Source: Geobacter sp.
Lineage (GTDB): Bacteria > Desulfobacterota > Desulfuromonadia > Geobacterales > DSM-12255
DNA: 48,336 nucleotides
Reading direction: 5' to 3'
Assembly: GCA_009886125.1 (NCBI GenBank)
Contig: VFJK01000067.1
Location: forward strand, 1-48,336
In this document: positions 25,822 to 33,589 of the stretch, piece by piece
Layout of the letters: each line of letters starts with the position of its first letter
How positions within the stretch are numbered: position 1 is the first letter of the stretch
Made by a program: the position numbers and the translations under genes
Notes under the pieces: model-generated
Seen by the model: the letters and a program-made list of their open reading frames with translations, nothing else
Told to the model about the DNA's origin: nothing
Database searches by the model: none

Positions 25822-26736
25822 TTACCCGTTGACACCTTTCCATCGTCTGTAGAGCCAGTTCCACTGATCCGGGTAGCGAACGATATGATTTTCGATTGCA
25901 CGGTTCATCTTCACCGTGCCGTCAAGAATCCGCTCTTCATCACTCTCTGAAGTCATCAGCTCAATCTCGGGATAAATAGTTATGATGTTTTTCTCTCCAT
26001 CCCGGTGTATGAAAAAAGGGATAAGAGCGCTTCCGGTCTTAAGCGCCAGCTTTGCCGGCATGACCGTTGTCCAGGCAGGTTTCCCGAAAAAATCAACGAG
26101 AATGCCGTGAGGAGCTTTCACCACCTGATCGGGAAGTATCCCGATGATCCCGTTGGTTTTAAGAAAGGAGAACATCTCTTTTACGCCGCTATCGCGGTAG
26201 ATGATCTTGTTGCCGTGCTGCAGACGTATCTTTTCCAGTATCCGGTTAAAATAATCCTTCTTCATGGTGCGGGCGATAACAGCAACAGGGGTAACCGAGG
26301 CGCCAAATGCTAGAGCCAATAGCTCCCAGTTACCGCAGTGGGCAGTTATCCCTATGATCCCGCGGCCCCTTTCGCGTGCCTTTTTGACATGCTCGAGCCC
26401 GTTGAACTCGACGCTCTTCAGCAGCTCGGCATCCTTGCAAAAGTAGAGTCGACTGAGTTCGGCAACGAAAACGCCGATATTTATGAAAACCTGTCTTATC
26501 ACCGCATCAGGAGTGTTGGGCTGCACTCGCCACTCGGGATATCTGTCCAGTTGCGGCAGAAGTGAGGTTATCGTCTCAAGGCCGATCCTGCGCCATTTGG
26601 GCAGGATAAGGTAGAGAAGTCTCCCCAGTGACTTCCCGGCCTGAACGGACAGTCGCAGCGGCATAACGGCAAAAGGGAGCATGATGGTCATCAATGCTAT
26701 ATATGCTGCATACCACTTCAGGTCTTTAAGGGTCAT
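25822..26736 (-). CDS. Lipid A biosynthesis acyltransferase family (LpxL/HtrB-like)
   Basis: This 304-residue protein has an N-terminal hydrophobic segment (AAYIALMTIMLPFAVMPL) and the catalytic HxxxxE motif in TAHCGNWELLALAFG. Downstream are IGILPDQVVKAPHGILVDFFG and a C-terminal YPDQWNWLYRRWKG, all typical of Kdo2-lipid A secondary acyltransferases at the inner membrane. The ATG overlaps the U32 gene stop by 4 bp (ATGA), so the two are translationally coupled. The acyl chain and exact acceptor cannot be told from sequence. Confidence 0.92.
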   Translation of the reverse strand: MTLKDLKWYAAYIALMTIMLPFAVMPLRLSVQAGKSLGRLLYLILPKWRRIGLETITSLLPQLDRYPEWRVQPNTPDAVIRQVFINIGVFVAELSRLYFCKDAELLKSVEFNGLEHVKKARERGRGIIGITAHCGNWELLALAFGASVTPVAVIARTMKKDYFNRILEKIRLQHGNKIIYRDSGVKEMFSFLKTNGIIGILPDQVVKAPHGILVDFFGKPAWTTVMPAKLALKTGSALIPFFIHRDGEKNIITIYPEIELMTSESDEERILDGTVKMNRAIENHIVRYPDQWNWLYRRWKGVNG

Positions 26737-27941
26737 TTCGATACCCTTAAAAGGTCATAAGGAGCAGTTGAGGCAGGAAGATCAATGACTATTTTCTGGT
26801 TCGGATTCGCAGACTCCACTACTTTCCCTTTCTCATCGGTCATACGGGTAATGACGAAAGCAGCATTTCGCATCTGAGGACCCATGATCTCTATCGTATC
26901 TCCACTCGTTATCTTGTTACGGACGCCGACAGTATACGTGCTGTCAGAGTTCACAGACTCCACGACGCCGACAAAAATATGACTCCGTAGATAAGCAGAG
27001 TCATACTCCTGCCCGACATCTTCTGGCTGGCCAAAGAGGAATCCTGTTGTATAGCCGCGGTGACTGATCTTGCAGAGCTCCTCGATCCATTCGGAGCGGA
27101 GCCGGTAATCGTCCCCTTCAGTCTTGATAGAGTCAAGTGCTGCACGGTAGGCCCTGACTACAGACGCAACATAGTAGATCCCCTTCATCCGGCCTTCTAT
27201 TTTGAGCGAAGAGACCCCGCTTGCCAGGATCTCGGGCAGATTTTCGATCAGACAGAGATCCTTTGAGTTGAAGATGAAGGTGCCGGTCTCATCCTCCATG
27301 ACAGGAAAGTACTCGCCGGGACGAGTCTCCTCGACAAGCGAGTATCCCCATCTGCAGGGGTGGGAGCACTCTCCCTTGTTCGCATTTCTGCCGCTCATGA
27401 CACTTGAAAGCAGGCATCTGCCCGAGTAGGAGATACACATTGCCCCGTGGGCGAAAAGTTCGAGTTCTACCGAGGTCTTTCCTGCTGTTTCAGTAATAGC
27501 AGCGAGAGACATCTCCCGAGCCAGGTTGATCCTCGCTATCCCCTGACTCTCCCAGAACTTTACCGCCTGCCAGTTCACACTGTTTGCCTGGGTCGAAAGA
27601 TGGATCGTCCTGTCAGGGAGAATCTCTCTGATCATCAGGATCACCCCCGGGTCGGCGGCAATCAGCGCATCAAAGGGGAGGGGGGCTATCTCATGAAGGT
27701 ATGAGGAAAGTGCTTCCAGCTGATCGTTTGAGGGATAGCTGTTGACCGTCAGGTAGACCTTGACATCACGATCATGGGCATACGAAAGCCCTTCTTTCAT
27801 CTCGTCGAAGGAAAAGTTGTCAGCCAGATTTCTCAGACCAAAGGCCTTGCCTCCGAGATAGACTGCGTCAGCACCGTAATGTATCGCGATTTTAAGTTTT
27901 TCAAGATTGCCGGCAGGGGCAAGGAGTTCGGGGATATTCAT
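26733..27941 (-). CDS. U32-family protein (TrhP/YegQ-like tRNA hydroxylation or peptidase U32)
   Basis: I chose the ATG at 27941 (MNIPELLAPAGNLEKLKIAI), the canonical U32 N-terminus, giving 402 residues; a longer in-frame ATG at 28013 adds an atypical leader. Family marks are GADAVYLGGKAFGLR, YLTVNSY, HLSTQANSVNW, and the Cys cluster CISYSGRCLLSSVMSGR with CSHPCRWGY, presumed Fe-S ligands. EGRMKGIYYVASVVRAYR is also present. Bacterial TrhP makes 5-hydroxyuridine at tRNA position 34; UbiU/V and RlhA are relatives. The two-domain length suits TrhP best. It is divergent from dnaB and followed by the acyltransferase gene. Confidence 0.88.
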   Translation of the reverse strand: MNIPELLAPAGNLEKLKIAIHYGADAVYLGGKAFGLRNLADNFSFDEMKEGLSYAHDRDVKVYLTVNSYPSNDQLEALSSYLHEIAPLPFDALIAADPGVILMIREILPDRTIHLSTQANSVNWQAVKFWESQGIARINLAREMSLAAITETAGKTSVELELFAHGAMCISYSGRCLLSSVMSGRNANKGECSHPCRWGYSLVEETRPGEYFPVMEDETGTFIFNSKDLCLIENLPEILASGVSSLKIEGRMKGIYYVASVVRAYRAALDSIKTEGDDYRLRSEWIEELCKISHRGYTTGFLFGQPEDVGQEYDSAYLRSHIFVGVVESVNSDSTYTVGVRNKITSGDTIEIMGPQMRNAAFVITRMTDEKGKVVESANPNQKIVIDLPASTAPYDLLRVSK

Positions 27942-28146
27942 TTTGTCGTGCTCTTCAACTCTCGGATTGACCGGCAGATGTATAAAAGGGTATATTATCA
28001 CCCTTTCGGGCAAACTTCTCTATTTTTTCATTTCATCAACAGAGCTTTTTGCAATACACCATTTCATTCCTTCTCCCTGTTCCACTATTGCATAGAAGGG
28101 GCGAAATGCGTGGCTGTTGCCGAAGGCTAAAGCGAGTGCAGGATCC

Positions 28147-29517
28147 ATGACCACCGACATGCGAAAAGTCCCACCACAGAACCTTGAAGCCGAAATGTCG
28201 ATACTCGGCGGCATCCTTCTTGATAACGAGGCGATTAACAGGGTGGTTGATATTATCCGGCCTGAAGAGTTCTACCGGGAATCACACCGGAAAATCTTCC
28301 GTGCCATGATCGATCTCTCAAATAACAATGAGCCGTGCGATTTCATCACGCTCACTTCGATACTCAAAAAGAGGGGAGAGCTTGAAGATGCGGGTGGCGG
28401 AGCGTACCTCGCGACACTGGTCGAGTATGTCCCGACAGCTGCAAACATAACCTACTACTGCAAGCTCGTGAAGGAGAAGGCTGTCTCCAGAAGCCTGATT
28501 ACTGCTGCGACCGAGATAGTTACCAGGAGTTTCAGCGAGCAGACGAATGTTGCTGAACTGCTTGACAATGCCCAGAAAGCGATATTCGAGATATCCGAAG
28601 ACAAGCTCAAACCGCCTTTTTATCATGTCAAGGATCTGGTCGGAGCCACTATCAGGAATATTGAGAGCCTCTTTGAAAAGAAGGAGCACATTACCGGTGT
28701 CCCGACCGGATTCATTGATCTGGACGGTATGACAGCCGGCTTTCAGAAGAGCGATCTGGTTATTGTTGCCGGCCGTCCGTCAATGGGGAAGACCGCATTT
28801 GCCCTGAACCTCGGTCAGCATGCGGCCATCCATGCTGGACAGAAGACCGGAGTAGCCATCTTCTCCCTGGAGATGAGCAAGGAGCAGCTCGTCACCAGGC
28901 TCCTCTGTTCCGAGGCAAAGATTGATGCAACCCGTCTGCGCACCGGCCATCTGATCGAGTCGGACTGGCCACGACTTATGAATGGAGCGGGTAAACTTCA
29001 CGATGCACAGATTTATATCGACGATACGCCGGCCATTTCAGTCCTGGAGATGCGGGCCAAATGCCGCAGGCTGAAGGCCGAAAAGGACATAGGGCTGGTT
29101 GTCGTCGATTATCTTCAACTGATGCGGGGGGCGAACACCGAATCCCGGCAGCAGGAGATATCGGAAATCTCACGTTCTCTGAAAGCTCTTGCCAAGGAGC
29201 TTAATATACCGGTTGTTGCGCTGTCCCAGTTGAACCGAGGTCTGGAAAGCAGGACCGACAAGCGGCCGATGATGAGTGACCTTCGTGAATCCGGAGCCAT
29301 CGAGCAGGATGCTGACGTCATCATGTTCGTCTACCGTGATGCAGTTTATTGCGAAGCCTGCAAGAGGCGGGACGGATCCTGTACCATAGAGGGGCACGAT
29401 CGTCAGGCCGAGATCATCATCGGCAAGCAGCGTAACGGACCTATCGGCTCTGTCAGTCTGATCTTCAACGGAGAATTCACCAAGTTTGAGAACAAGAGCA
29501 GAAGGGATGAAGCCTGA
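28147..29517 (+). CDS. dnaB: Replicative DNA helicase
   Basis: This hexameric helicase is about 456 residues from ATG 28147 (MTTDMRKVPPQNLEAE); a TTG at 28117 could add 10 residues. The N-terminal domain includes EAEMSILGGILLDNEAI. The RecA-like domain has Walker A GRPSMGKTAFALN, SLEMSKEQL, VVVDYLQLM (Walker B) and SQLNRGLESR with the arginine-finger region. The C-terminus has GKQRNGPIG. Near the end a short Cys-rich insert, YCEACKRRDGSCTIEGHDR, replaces the plain linker of E. coli DnaB. It unwinds DNA at the replication fork with DnaC/DnaG. Confidence 0.97.
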   Translation: MTTDMRKVPPQNLEAEMSILGGILLDNEAINRVVDIIRPEEFYRESHRKIFRAMIDLSNNNEPCDFITLTSILKKRGELEDAGGGAYLATLVEYVPTAANITYYCKLVKEKAVSRSLITAATEIVTRSFSEQTNVAELLDNAQKAIFEISEDKLKPPFYHVKDLVGATIRNIESLFEKKEHITGVPTGFIDLDGMTAGFQKSDLVIVAGRPSMGKTAFALNLGQHAAIHAGQKTGVAIFSLEMSKEQLVTRLLCSEAKIDATRLRTGHLIESDWPRLMNGAGKLHDAQIYIDDTPAISVLEMRAKCRRLKAEKDIGLVVVDYLQLMRGANTESRQQEISEISRSLKALAKELNIPVVALSQLNRGLESRTDKRPMMSDLRESGAIEQDADVIMFVYRDAVYCEACKRRDGSCTIEGHDRQAEIIIGKQRNGPIGSVSLIFNGEFTKFENKSRRDEA

Positions 29518-29558
29518 AGCAGCAGAGCAGTGAATATTCAAAATCCAAAGGAGAGTAG

Positions 29559-30869
29559 ATGAACCGTTATTTAGCGATGAAACAACTGCCGGCGAAAGCC
29601 GGGTACAAAAAGGGTGATGTTATAGTACTGATAGGCGAGCTGTTCGGTCGCGGCTATGCAAATGGCCTTGTCGCAGAGGCAGCAGCTCGAGGGATGACAG
29701 TAATCGGCACGACTATGGGCAGGAGGGATGCTGACGGGACTTTGCGGCCGCTGACAGATGCTGAACTGGCTGAAGCGGAACAGAATCTGGGCGGGAAGGT
29801 TATCAATGTGCCCCTGGAAGCCGGGTTTGATCTCGAACCAGCTGACGACGGACTCTCTCCGGCTGACCAGCTCAAGGGATTGAAACCGGACAGATGGGAG
29901 TCGATACGCCTGGACTGGAACCTTATCGAACAGTCGCGATCACGCGGTCTGAAACGATTCAAGACAAACCTTGCTGCGGTGGCAGCAGAGCTGGAGAAGC
30001 TCATACCTCCCGGTGCCAATCTGCTTATTTCCCACATCATGGGTGGCGGCATGCCTCGCGTCCGGATGCTGATGCCGGTTTTTAATAAAGTATTCAAAGG
30101 GCAGGGGGAGCGTTACCTCTCCTCCGAGGCTTTCTGGAGATCCGATCTTGGCCGGCTGTGCAAACTCAGTTTCGATGAAGTGACCGCAGACACGTTCAGT
30201 CACCTTATCGAAGCTACAAAAGGGATCCATTCAAGAAATACCGCACAGGGCGCTAAAGTCTCCTACTCTGCCTACGGCTACCACGGCTGCGAAGTGCTCA
30301 TCAACGGCAGATATACCTGGCAGTCATATACCCCATACGTTCCGGGCTGGGCCAAGATCCGCCTGGAGGAGATCGCTGCAGCTGCTGCCAAACGTGGGAT
30401 CGGAGCGACAGTGTTCAACTCGCCGGAGATTCAGACTAACTCCAGTTCGCTTTTCATGGGGGTAGAGATAGCCCTTTACCCCTTCATATCGGCACTTGAC
30501 AGAGAGGTCGGCGGAAAAACTGCTGAAGCGTTACGTGAAGAGTGCTCAAAACTGCTGCGGGAAGACGAGACCATAGAGTCGCTTCTCGCCGTGGCCAACG
30601 ACTACATGGCTGCACCGGCGATCGCACAGTTCTGGGATATCAATACCTGGCCTCACCACAACACTCCGGAACAGGCTGAACTGATGCTGAACTGCTCTGC
30701 ACGGCTCATGGCAATGAACAGCAATCTCAAGGAGATCATCGGTGCTGCTCTCTCCGAAGCCGTTGTGAAAGGGGTCGGAAAATTGATCCTGGACAGCATG
30801 TGGGAGCCGAAGGAGCATGTCTACTGGTTGAACCACGACATAATCGCCCGGAGACTCGGGCAAGAGTAG
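29559..30869 (+). CDS. Putative enoyl-ACP reductase, FabMG-like family
   Basis: This 436-residue protein starts MNRYLAMKQLPAKAGYKKGD with GGAG upstream. The N-terminus looks like a dinucleotide-binding fold (VIVLIGELFGRGYANGLVAE, TVIGTTMGRRDADGTLRPL). Further on are ISHIMGGGMPRVRMLMPVFN, SYSAYGYHGCEVLINGRY and FWDINTWPHHNTPEQAELML. I recall this kind of protein being annotated as the FabMG family of enoyl-ACP reductases, which includes a triclosan-tolerant enzyme. That assignment is from memory and moderate in confidence. It would reduce enoyl-ACP in fatty-acid elongation. It lies 41 bp after dnaB and ends in a bidirectional terminator. Confidence 0.6.
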   Translation: MNRYLAMKQLPAKAGYKKGDVIVLIGELFGRGYANGLVAEAAARGMTVIGTTMGRRDADGTLRPLTDAELAEAEQNLGGKVINVPLEAGFDLEPADDGLSPADQLKGLKPDRWESIRLDWNLIEQSRSRGLKRFKTNLAAVAAELEKLIPPGANLLISHIMGGGMPRVRMLMPVFNKVFKGQGERYLSSEAFWRSDLGRLCKLSFDEVTADTFSHLIEATKGIHSRNTAQGAKVSYSAYGYHGCEVLINGRYTWQSYTPYVPGWAKIRLEEIAAAAAKRGIGATVFNSPEIQTNSSSLFMGVEIALYPFISALDREVGGKTAEALREECSKLLREDETIESLLAVANDYMAAPAIAQFWDINTWPHHNTPEQAELMLNCSARLMAMNSNLKEIIGAALSEAVVKGVGKLILDSMWEPKEHVYWLNHDIIARRLGQE

Positions 30870-30901
30870 CCCCTGTCCCTGAATAGCACTGTTGAAACAA
30901 G

Positions 30902-30925
30902 AAAAGCCCGCACATGCGGGCTTTT
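30902..30925. terminator. Bidirectional terminator between FabMG-like gene and etfA
   Basis: AAAAGCCCGC (30902-30911) pairs perfectly with GCGGGCTTTT (30916-30925) around ACAT. It serves the two convergent transcripts. Confidence 0.9.
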
Positions 30926-30951
30926 CCTATGCTGCCATCTACTCTATCAGG

Positions 30952-31980
30952 TCAACCGAGCAGTTCGTTCACTTTTTTCATTACCTGGAATGCGTCGGCG
31001 ACATAGAGGACATCAGCCTTGCCCTGGGCCCAGCCACAACCGGCATCTAGGTTGATTGCGCGTCGCTCGTTGATAAAACGCCAGCCGACCGCATGGGGCT
31101 CCTCTCCGTGGCAGCAGGTAGCAAGCCCTTTCGGGTGGCGAGGGGTGGAACCGGTCTGACCTACCTGGTTCAGGTGGCTCATGAAAGGGAGCACCGACTC
31201 CCCTTCGGAAGACTGGTCGACCAGGGACTTGCTGCTCCCGAGCGAGGCCTTGTTCTTCTGCAGGAAATCGAGGATGATCCCTTCTGCATCCTTGATATGA
31301 AGCTGGCCGTCAGCCTGCTTCTTGGTCCACCCGGCGCCGGCAACCAGAAGGACTTCTGCTTCGGGACGGATGGTCTGGGTGTCGGAGGAGGGGGACTGGA
31401 TTCCGATAACTTTTGTCCGGGAGGTGCAGGTATCCTGATCCACAGCAAGACTCTGCAGCGGTGCTGACCCTGCAACTCCGCTCCATGCGGGGAAGACTCC
31501 CACGTCTACGACCAGAAACCAGGGACGCTGGCTGCGGCTCTGGGTGGCGACCATCCGCTGGCGGTAATACCAGCGCTGAAGGCGAGGGGCACCGTCTGCG
31601 ACGTCAAGACCGCTGATATGGGTGTCTATCCGCCCGCCGAGTCGCTGGGCTGCCCCGGCAACAGCGCGGGAAATACGTGACGTCGTGGGAGCGACCACAA
31701 TGGTTGCGCCGGCTTGACGGGCAAGCGCCGTGATGGCAGCAGCATCGGTTGCATAGCGGGATTCGGCAAACTGCTCGCCGGAAACACCGATAAAAGATGC
31801 AGCACCGCAAGCAGCTATTGCGTCTGCAGCAGGCTTGACATCCTTGCCGAACAGACCGACGGTCAGGGTAGAGCCGGCAATTTTGCCGGAGAGCTCAAGC
31901 GCTGCGCTGAGTGCTTCGCGGGCCGCATTCGGCAGGGTACCATCAGCCTGGGTATGGGCGATAAAAAGTATTTTCTCCAT
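30952..31980 (-). CDS. Electron transfer flavoprotein alpha-subunit family, divergent
   Basis: I chose ATG 31980 (MEKILFIAHTQADG) because GGAGG lies just before it; an upstream ATG at 31992 overlaps that RBS. It is 342 residues. The N-terminal ETF domain and the C-terminal FAD half are recognisable by NQVGQTGSTPRHPKG and the final LYVADAFQVMKKV. The middle departs from ordinary EtfA. The usual SGGRG motif appears only as VAGAGWTKKQADG, and the GISGAIQH-like strand is replaced by CHGEEPHAVGWRFI. It pairs with the adjacent EtfB. The divergence suggests a specialised ETF serving the dehydrogenase in the same operon. Confidence 0.8.
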   Translation of the reverse strand: MEKILFIAHTQADGTLPNAAREALSAALELSGKIAGSTLTVGLFGKDVKPAADAIAACGAASFIGVSGEQFAESRYATDAAAITALARQAGATIVVAPTTSRISRAVAGAAQRLGGRIDTHISGLDVADGAPRLQRWYYRQRMVATQSRSQRPWFLVVDVGVFPAWSGVAGSAPLQSLAVDQDTCTSRTKVIGIQSPSSDTQTIRPEAEVLLVAGAGWTKKQADGQLHIKDAEGIILDFLQKNKASLGSSKSLVDQSSEGESVLPFMSHLNQVGQTGSTPRHPKGLATCCHGEEPHAVGWRFINERRAINLDAGCGWAQGKADVLYVADAFQVMKKVNELLG

Positions 31981-32042
31981 TAGTTCCTCCATGAACGGAC
32001 TGACTGCAGTCAGGCAGCCCGGAAAAGATTGGTTACGGACTG

Positions 32043-32855
32043 TTAACCCTTCAGCCAGGCTACTATCTCGGCAGCAATATCATCAGCAGGCATATCCTTG
32101 ACGATCCTTGTCTCCCGTCTCTGGCTCGGCAGCTCGACAGCCTGGTACGATATCCCTCCTGTGCCGACAGCAGCAGTCTGGGCTTTCTGCAGGGCAGGCA
32201 TGATCGTCCGCATGTTGACCATGCCGATCTGCGGGTTGTTCGGCGGTTCGGGAAGGTTTCCGGTCGCCCAGGCAAGAACAGCCGGTGCTGCGGAACATTC
32301 CGAGACCTGGTACTGTCCACCTTCGATACGCTCCAGGACCCTCAAGGCGCCGTTTTCAGTGACAGTCAGTTCATCAACACCGAGAAACTGCTCAGTGAGT
32401 CCCAACTGCTCGCCGATCATCTGCATGGTAACGCCGGCGTCGCGGGACGCTGAGGCGCAGCCGCCGAACAGGAGGAGCCTGGAGCGGTCGAGTCCGGGAA
32501 TGCTGCCGATTGCTCCGGCAAGAGCTGCCGCAACCTCGGTAGAGTCGGTAAACCCGCTGGCCGGGCCGTCCAGGACAACCAGCTCGAAGGCCACCTTTTG
32601 GGCAATTGACATCATGAGCTGCTGCAGTTTGGCTTTCGGCCCAAGACTGACCAGCCAGACCTTGCTCCCGGGTACCTTCTTTGCGAGGTTGGCAGCTTCG
32701 TACAGTGAATGCCCGGCCCATGGGTCGAGTACCGACGGCAGCATCATCTCGTTCTTCAGTGCAGGTCCTGTAGCCCCTTCCATGGGAGCAAGGGTTTGCA
32801 ATGGATCGGGAACGATGCTCCCGCAGACAACAATGTGAAATCCTCCGTTCATCAT
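32043..32855 (-). CDS. Electron transfer flavoprotein beta-subunit family
   Basis: This 270-residue protein has an EtfB-like Rossmann half: IVVCGSIVPDP, NEMMLPSVLDPWAGHSLYEA, VWLVSLGPK, and the nucleotide-loop region VLDGPASGFTDSTEVAAAL. A VNMRTIMPALQKA segment corresponds to the EtfB signature loop that docks dehydrogenases. It lies 62 bp before etfA on the same strand and is separated from the ETF:QO-like gene by the four-unit repeat array. ETF carries electrons from acyl-CoA-type dehydrogenases to the membrane quinone pool. Confidence 0.85.
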   Translation of the reverse strand: MMNGGFHIVVCGSIVPDPLQTLAPMEGATGPALKNEMMLPSVLDPWAGHSLYEAANLAKKVPGSKVWLVSLGPKAKLQQLMMSIAQKVAFELVVLDGPASGFTDSTEVAAALAGAIGSIPGLDRSRLLLFGGCASASRDAGVTMQMIGEQLGLTEQFLGVDELTVTENGALRVLERIEGGQYQVSECSAAPAVLAWATGNLPEPPNNPQIGMVNMRTIMPALQKAQTAAVGTGGISYQAVELPSQRRETRIVKDMPADDIAAEIVAWLKG

Positions 32856-32883
32856 CTACCTCTCTTCGTGTTAATAGTGTGTT

Positions 32884-33044
32884 CACCTGTGAAGCAAGAG
32901 TGCCATCTTCCGCTCATGCCTCCGCTTTTGCCATGTGAATTATTTCATGGGTTGTAAATCTCGAATAGTGCCTACGTCCTTATATCACCAGTTGGCCCTG
33001 GGCTGCGGCATTACGCTGTACCTGGCACTCTTGCTTCACAGGTG
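32884..33044. repeat. Palindrome-ended repeat unit 1 of 4
   Basis: This 161-bp unit is bounded by a perfect 22-bp inverted pair (32884-32905 and 33023-33044; core GTGAAGCAAGAGTGCC). Interior words CTCATGCCT, TTTCATGGG, CTCGAATAGTGCC and TGGGCTGCGG recur in the other units. A stop after FHGL closes the peptide frame that stays open in the other units, so coding is unlikely. Confidence 0.85.
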
Positions 33045-33070
33045 TTTGCAGGTGCATCAATGTCGCTTGT

Positions 33071-33232
33071 GCATCAGTGAGGCAAGGGGGCCGGCTGCAG
33101 CGTAATGCCGCAGCCCAAGGCCAACTGGTACCATCAGATAATCAGCAGCGCTCAAGGCCATCTCACCATGAAATGAATCAGGTGCCAAAGCGGAGGTTTT
33201 AGCGTAAGCCGGCTCTCTTGTCTCGCTGATGC
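33071..33232. repeat. Palindrome-ended repeat unit 2 of 4 (reverse orientation)
   Basis: This 162-bp unit lies in reverse orientation to unit 1. Its ends match at 22 of 26 positions as an inverted repeat (33071-33096 with 33207-33232). Reverse-complemented it shares CAGTTGGCC, TGGGCTGCGGCATTACGCTG and the CCTTGCCTCACTGATGC end with its neighbours. Confidence 0.85.
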
Positions 33233-33242
33233 GAGGGTGAAC

Positions 33243-33397
33243 CAGTGAGGCAAGGGGATCGGCTTTCACTCATGCCTGCGCTTTTAGCGGCTTATTCATT
33301 TCATGGGGTGCTAAACTCGAATAGTGCCGACGTCCTGGTAACACCGGATGGCCATGGGCTACGGCGTTTCGCTTCAGCCGACCCCCTTGCCTCACTG
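33243..33397. repeat. Palindrome-ended repeat unit 3 of 4
   Basis: This 155-bp unit has ends (33243-33264 and 33376-33397; CAGTGAGGCAAGGGG core) that match as an inverted repeat at 21 of 22 positions. It has the same orientation as unit 1 and contains CTCGAATAGTGCC and GGCCATGGGCTACGG. Confidence 0.85.
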
Positions 33398-33408
33398 ATG
33401 CTAGAGTG

Positions 33409-33573
33409 TGAATCAGCGAATCAAGCGAATCGGTTTCCGCTTATGCCTTCGCTTTTATCGTCAGATTTATTTCAAGGGATACGTATCCCGAATAGTTCCT
33501 TCATCAAGGTATCGCCGGTTGGCCATGGGCTGCGGTTTTTCGCTTCAGCCGACTCAGTTGCTTCACTGGTTCA
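33409..33573. repeat. Palindrome-ended repeat unit 4 of 4
   Basis: This 165-bp unit is the most diverged. Its ends (33409-33435 and 33547-33573) match at 20 of 27 positions. It has the same orientation as units 1 and 3 and shares CTTATGCCTTCGCTTTT, CCGAATAGT and GGCCATGGGCTGCGG. It ends 16 bp before the ETF:QO-like stop codon. Confidence 0.8.
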
Positions 33574-33589
33574 GGAGATGTCTTACTTA

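Noticed and set aside
33057-33269. 70-codon minus-strand frame within repeat unit 2
   Set aside because: It is repeat sequence; the matching frame in unit 1 has an internal stop, and there is no convincing RBS.
32884-33573. CRISPR array
   Set aside because: Units are about 160 bp with inverted ends and mixed orientation; there are no short identical direct repeats with unique spacers and no cas genes.
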